From Limiplasma sp031556335 (GTDB lineage Bacteria > Bacillota > Clostridia > Christensenellales > Aristaeellaceae), in the NCBI GenBank assembly GCA_031556335.1, contig JAVBTE010000006.1:1-15463 (forward strand): 15,463 nucleotides of DNA, in the 5' to 3' direction. A program made the position numbers and the translations under genes. This document shows positions 14,156 to 15,463 of the stretch, one piece after another; position 1 is the first letter of the stretch, and each line of letters begins with the position of its first letter. The notes beneath the pieces are model-generated. The model worked only from the letters and a program-made list of their open reading frames with translations. It had not been told where the DNA came from and did no database searches.

Positions 14156-15184
14156 ATGGGTTTTGTAGCGCATGATCTGGGCGTTGATCTGGGAACCAGC
14201 AATACGCAGGTCTACGTGAAGCATAAGGGGATCATGATCAGCGAGCCCACCATTGTGGTGGTGGAAAGCAGCAACGAGCGAAAGGTTCGCGCGGTTGGCG
14301 ACGACGCCAAGATCATGCTGGGCCGTACCACCGACGGCGTCATGGCGGTCCGCCCCATGCGGGAGGGCGTCATCACCGATTTTGACATGACCGAGATCCT
14401 CATCCAGTATTTCACCCGCAAAGCCATCGGTTCCAGCTACATCGTCAAGCCCCGGCTGTTCCTTACCTATCCCTGCTCCATCTCCGCCATCGAACGCCGG
14501 GCCGTGATGGAAGCGGCCAAGCTGTCGGGCAGCCGCAAGGTGTTCCTGGTGGAAAAACCCTTCGCCGCCGCGCTGGGAAGCGGCCTTCCGGTGTTCGATC
14601 CCAACGGCTGCATGGTGGTGGATATTGGCGGCGGCACCACCGACGTGGCGGTCATCTCCCTGGGCGGCATCGTCATCAGCCACTCCATCCGGGTGGGCGG
14701 CGTGAAGATGGACGAAGCCATCATCAACTTCATCAAGCGGGAGTTTAACATTCTCATCGGCGACCGCACCGCCGAGGAAGTCAAGCTGGACCTGGGCGCG
14801 GCCCTCCCCATCCGGGAGGAGCGCCGGGCCCGCATCCGGGGCCGGGACATGGTCACCAACCTGCCCCAAACCACCGAAATCACCTCCACCCAAATCTATC
14901 AGGCCATTCGCGAACCTTGCCTGGCCGTTCTCAGCGCCATCAAGTGGGTGCTGGAACGCACGCCCCCGGAACTGGCGGCGGATGTGATGCACAACGGCAT
15001 CTATCTCACCGGCGGCGGCTCGCTCTTGTATGGCATGGATCAGATGATCGCCAGCGAACTGGGCATTCCGGTGCTGCTGGCCAAGGAACCCATGGACTGC
15101 GCGGCCCTGGGGCTTGGCAACATCATCGAGAACTACGAGCTTTTGCAGCACCTGGGCCGCACCAGTTTCCTGAAGCAGAACTGA
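14156..15184 (+). CDS. mreB: MreB family actin-like rod-shape protein with a variant catalytic site
   Basis: MreB forms membrane-associated actin-like filaments that guide cell-wall synthesis. With the ATG at 14156 (matching the usual MGF-AHD start) it is 342 aa; a GTG at 14147 would add three residues, and neither start has a strong ribosome binding site. Motifs are phosphate-1 DLGTSNTQVYV (11-21), RPMREGVITDFD, phosphate-2 VVDIGGGTTDVAVISLGG, IGDRTAEEVK, TPPELAADVM and adenosine GIYLTGGGSLLYGMD. Two substitutions stand out: the catalytic EEP motif reads E133-K134-P135, and the GGGTTE motif reads GGGTTD. The rest of the fold is intact, so it is a divergent MreB or an MreB paralogue. It is probably in one operon with maf and with the membrane protein starting at 15294. 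Confidence 0.93.
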   Translation: MGFVAHDLGVDLGTSNTQVYVKHKGIMISEPTIVVVESSNERKVRAVGDDAKIMLGRTTDGVMAVRPMREGVITDFDMTEILIQYFTRKAIGSSYIVKPRLFLTYPCSISAIERRAVMEAAKLSGSRKVFLVEKPFAAALGSGLPVFDPNGCMVVDIGGGTTDVAVISLGGIVISHSIRVGGVKMDEAIINFIKREFNILIGDRTAEEVKLDLGAALPIREERRARIRGRDMVTNLPQTTEITSTQIYQAIREPCLAVLSAIKWVLERTPPELAADVMHNGIYLTGGGSLLYGMDQMIASELGIPVLLAKEPMDCAALGLGNIIENYELLQHLGRTSFLKQN

Positions 15185-15293
15185 CCGGGCCGGTTTCCAA
15201 AGCCCTCCCGTTTGACAGCCGCCTTTTCTTTCAGCGGCCCCGCAAACAACCGGAGGCATCCGCAAACGCCACTGGCAGCATGGAGGACGACGC

Positions 15294-15463
15294 ATGAGGT
15301 TAAAGGTTCCCAAAACCGAACGGCGCAAAAGCACAGATACCCGTGGCCGGCGCATTCTCCGCCGCGTTATTTTGATCACCGTGGCCGTTGTTTTGCTGTC
15401 TTTGGCAGGGCTGCACCTGCTGGCGCTGATCACCGGCAACGAAGCGCTCACCGGCCCGGAGGA
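15294..15463 (+). CDS. N-terminal part of a single-pass membrane protein (truncated by window end)
   Basis: The ATG at 15294 has GGAGG (15282-15286) 7 nt upstream, and 56 codons are visible before the window ends. The product begins with a strongly basic cytoplasmic tail (MRLKVPKTERRKSTDTRGRR), followed by one hydrophobic segment at about residues 25-47, then TGNEALTGPE. This is the topology of a type II bitopic protein. Its place directly after mreB makes MreC the first guess, but the visible residues do not identify it and the basic tail is long for MreC. The 109 bp between mreB and this gene contain a TTGACA (15212-15217) without a matching -10, and no gene. Confidence 0.7.
   Translation, partial: MRLKVPKTERRKSTDTRGRRILRRVILITVAVVLLSLAGLHLLALITGNEALTGPE

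Noticed and set aside
14126..15451. A 441-codon minus-strand frame over mreB
   Set aside because: It is antisense to a clear MreB homologue; its composition is that of a reverse shadow.
1..15463. Search for CRISPR arrays, tRNA/rRNA genes, transposases, integrases, toxin-antitoxin pairs or defence genes
   Set aside because: No regularly spaced repeats, no tRNA-like cloverleaf and no such protein family were seen. The window is ordinary core chromosome.

Overview
The window looks like a piece of chromosome from a GC-rich member of the Clostridia (Bacillota). The evidence is the groES-groEL pair behind a perfect CIRCE operator (HrcA regulation), and an rplU-prp-rpmA cluster in which L27 carries the Firmicute-type N-terminal extension and the matching processing protease Prp sits between the two ribosomal genes. 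Strong AGGAGG-type ribosome binding sites, frequent GTG/TTG starts and TGn-extended -10 promoters fit the same assignment. I cannot name the genus. There is no tRNA, rRNA, CRISPR array, transposase or phage gene. Almost everything is core housekeeping or cell-envelope function.

Layout from left to right. Bases 1-118 hold a cluster of three GC-rich hairpins beyond the 3' end of groEL. groES-groEL (minus strand) are divergent from mutY (plus), an adenine DNA glycosylase. Next on the plus strand is a polytopic GT-C-like membrane protein with its own promoter and a 14-bp hairpin at the predicted mRNA 5' end. It converges on, and overlaps by 89 bp, a minus-strand PlsC-type acyltransferase that carries a C-terminal zinc ribbon. 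That gene is divergent from pgi (glucose-6-phosphate isomerase, plus). A strong bidirectional terminator closes pgi and faces a minus-strand DUF554 membrane protein. Upstream of DUF554 on the same strand, past another terminator, is the rplU-prp-rpmA operon with a promoter and a structured leader, probably the L21 leader. Further right on the minus strand is a two-gene unit: a UDP-galactopyranose-mutase-like FAD oxidoreductase followed by a second large GT-C-like membrane protein. Divergent from it on the plus strand are maf, an mreB homologue, and the start of a single-pass membrane protein that runs off the window.

Functional themes are protein quality control (GroESL), ribosome assembly (L21, L27 and its protease), DNA repair (MutY), central carbon metabolism (Pgi), and envelope biogenesis and cell shape (two GT-C-like proteins, the FAD oxidoreductase, the acyltransferase, MreB, Maf). 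The most distinctive single observation is that the MreB homologue carries lysine where the family has its catalytic glutamate (EKP instead of EEP). Other points worth a look are the 89-bp tail-to-tail gene overlap, the acyltransferase/zinc-ribbon fusion with a changed FPEGT motif, and the 5'-terminal hairpin. I see no clear new multi-gene system.
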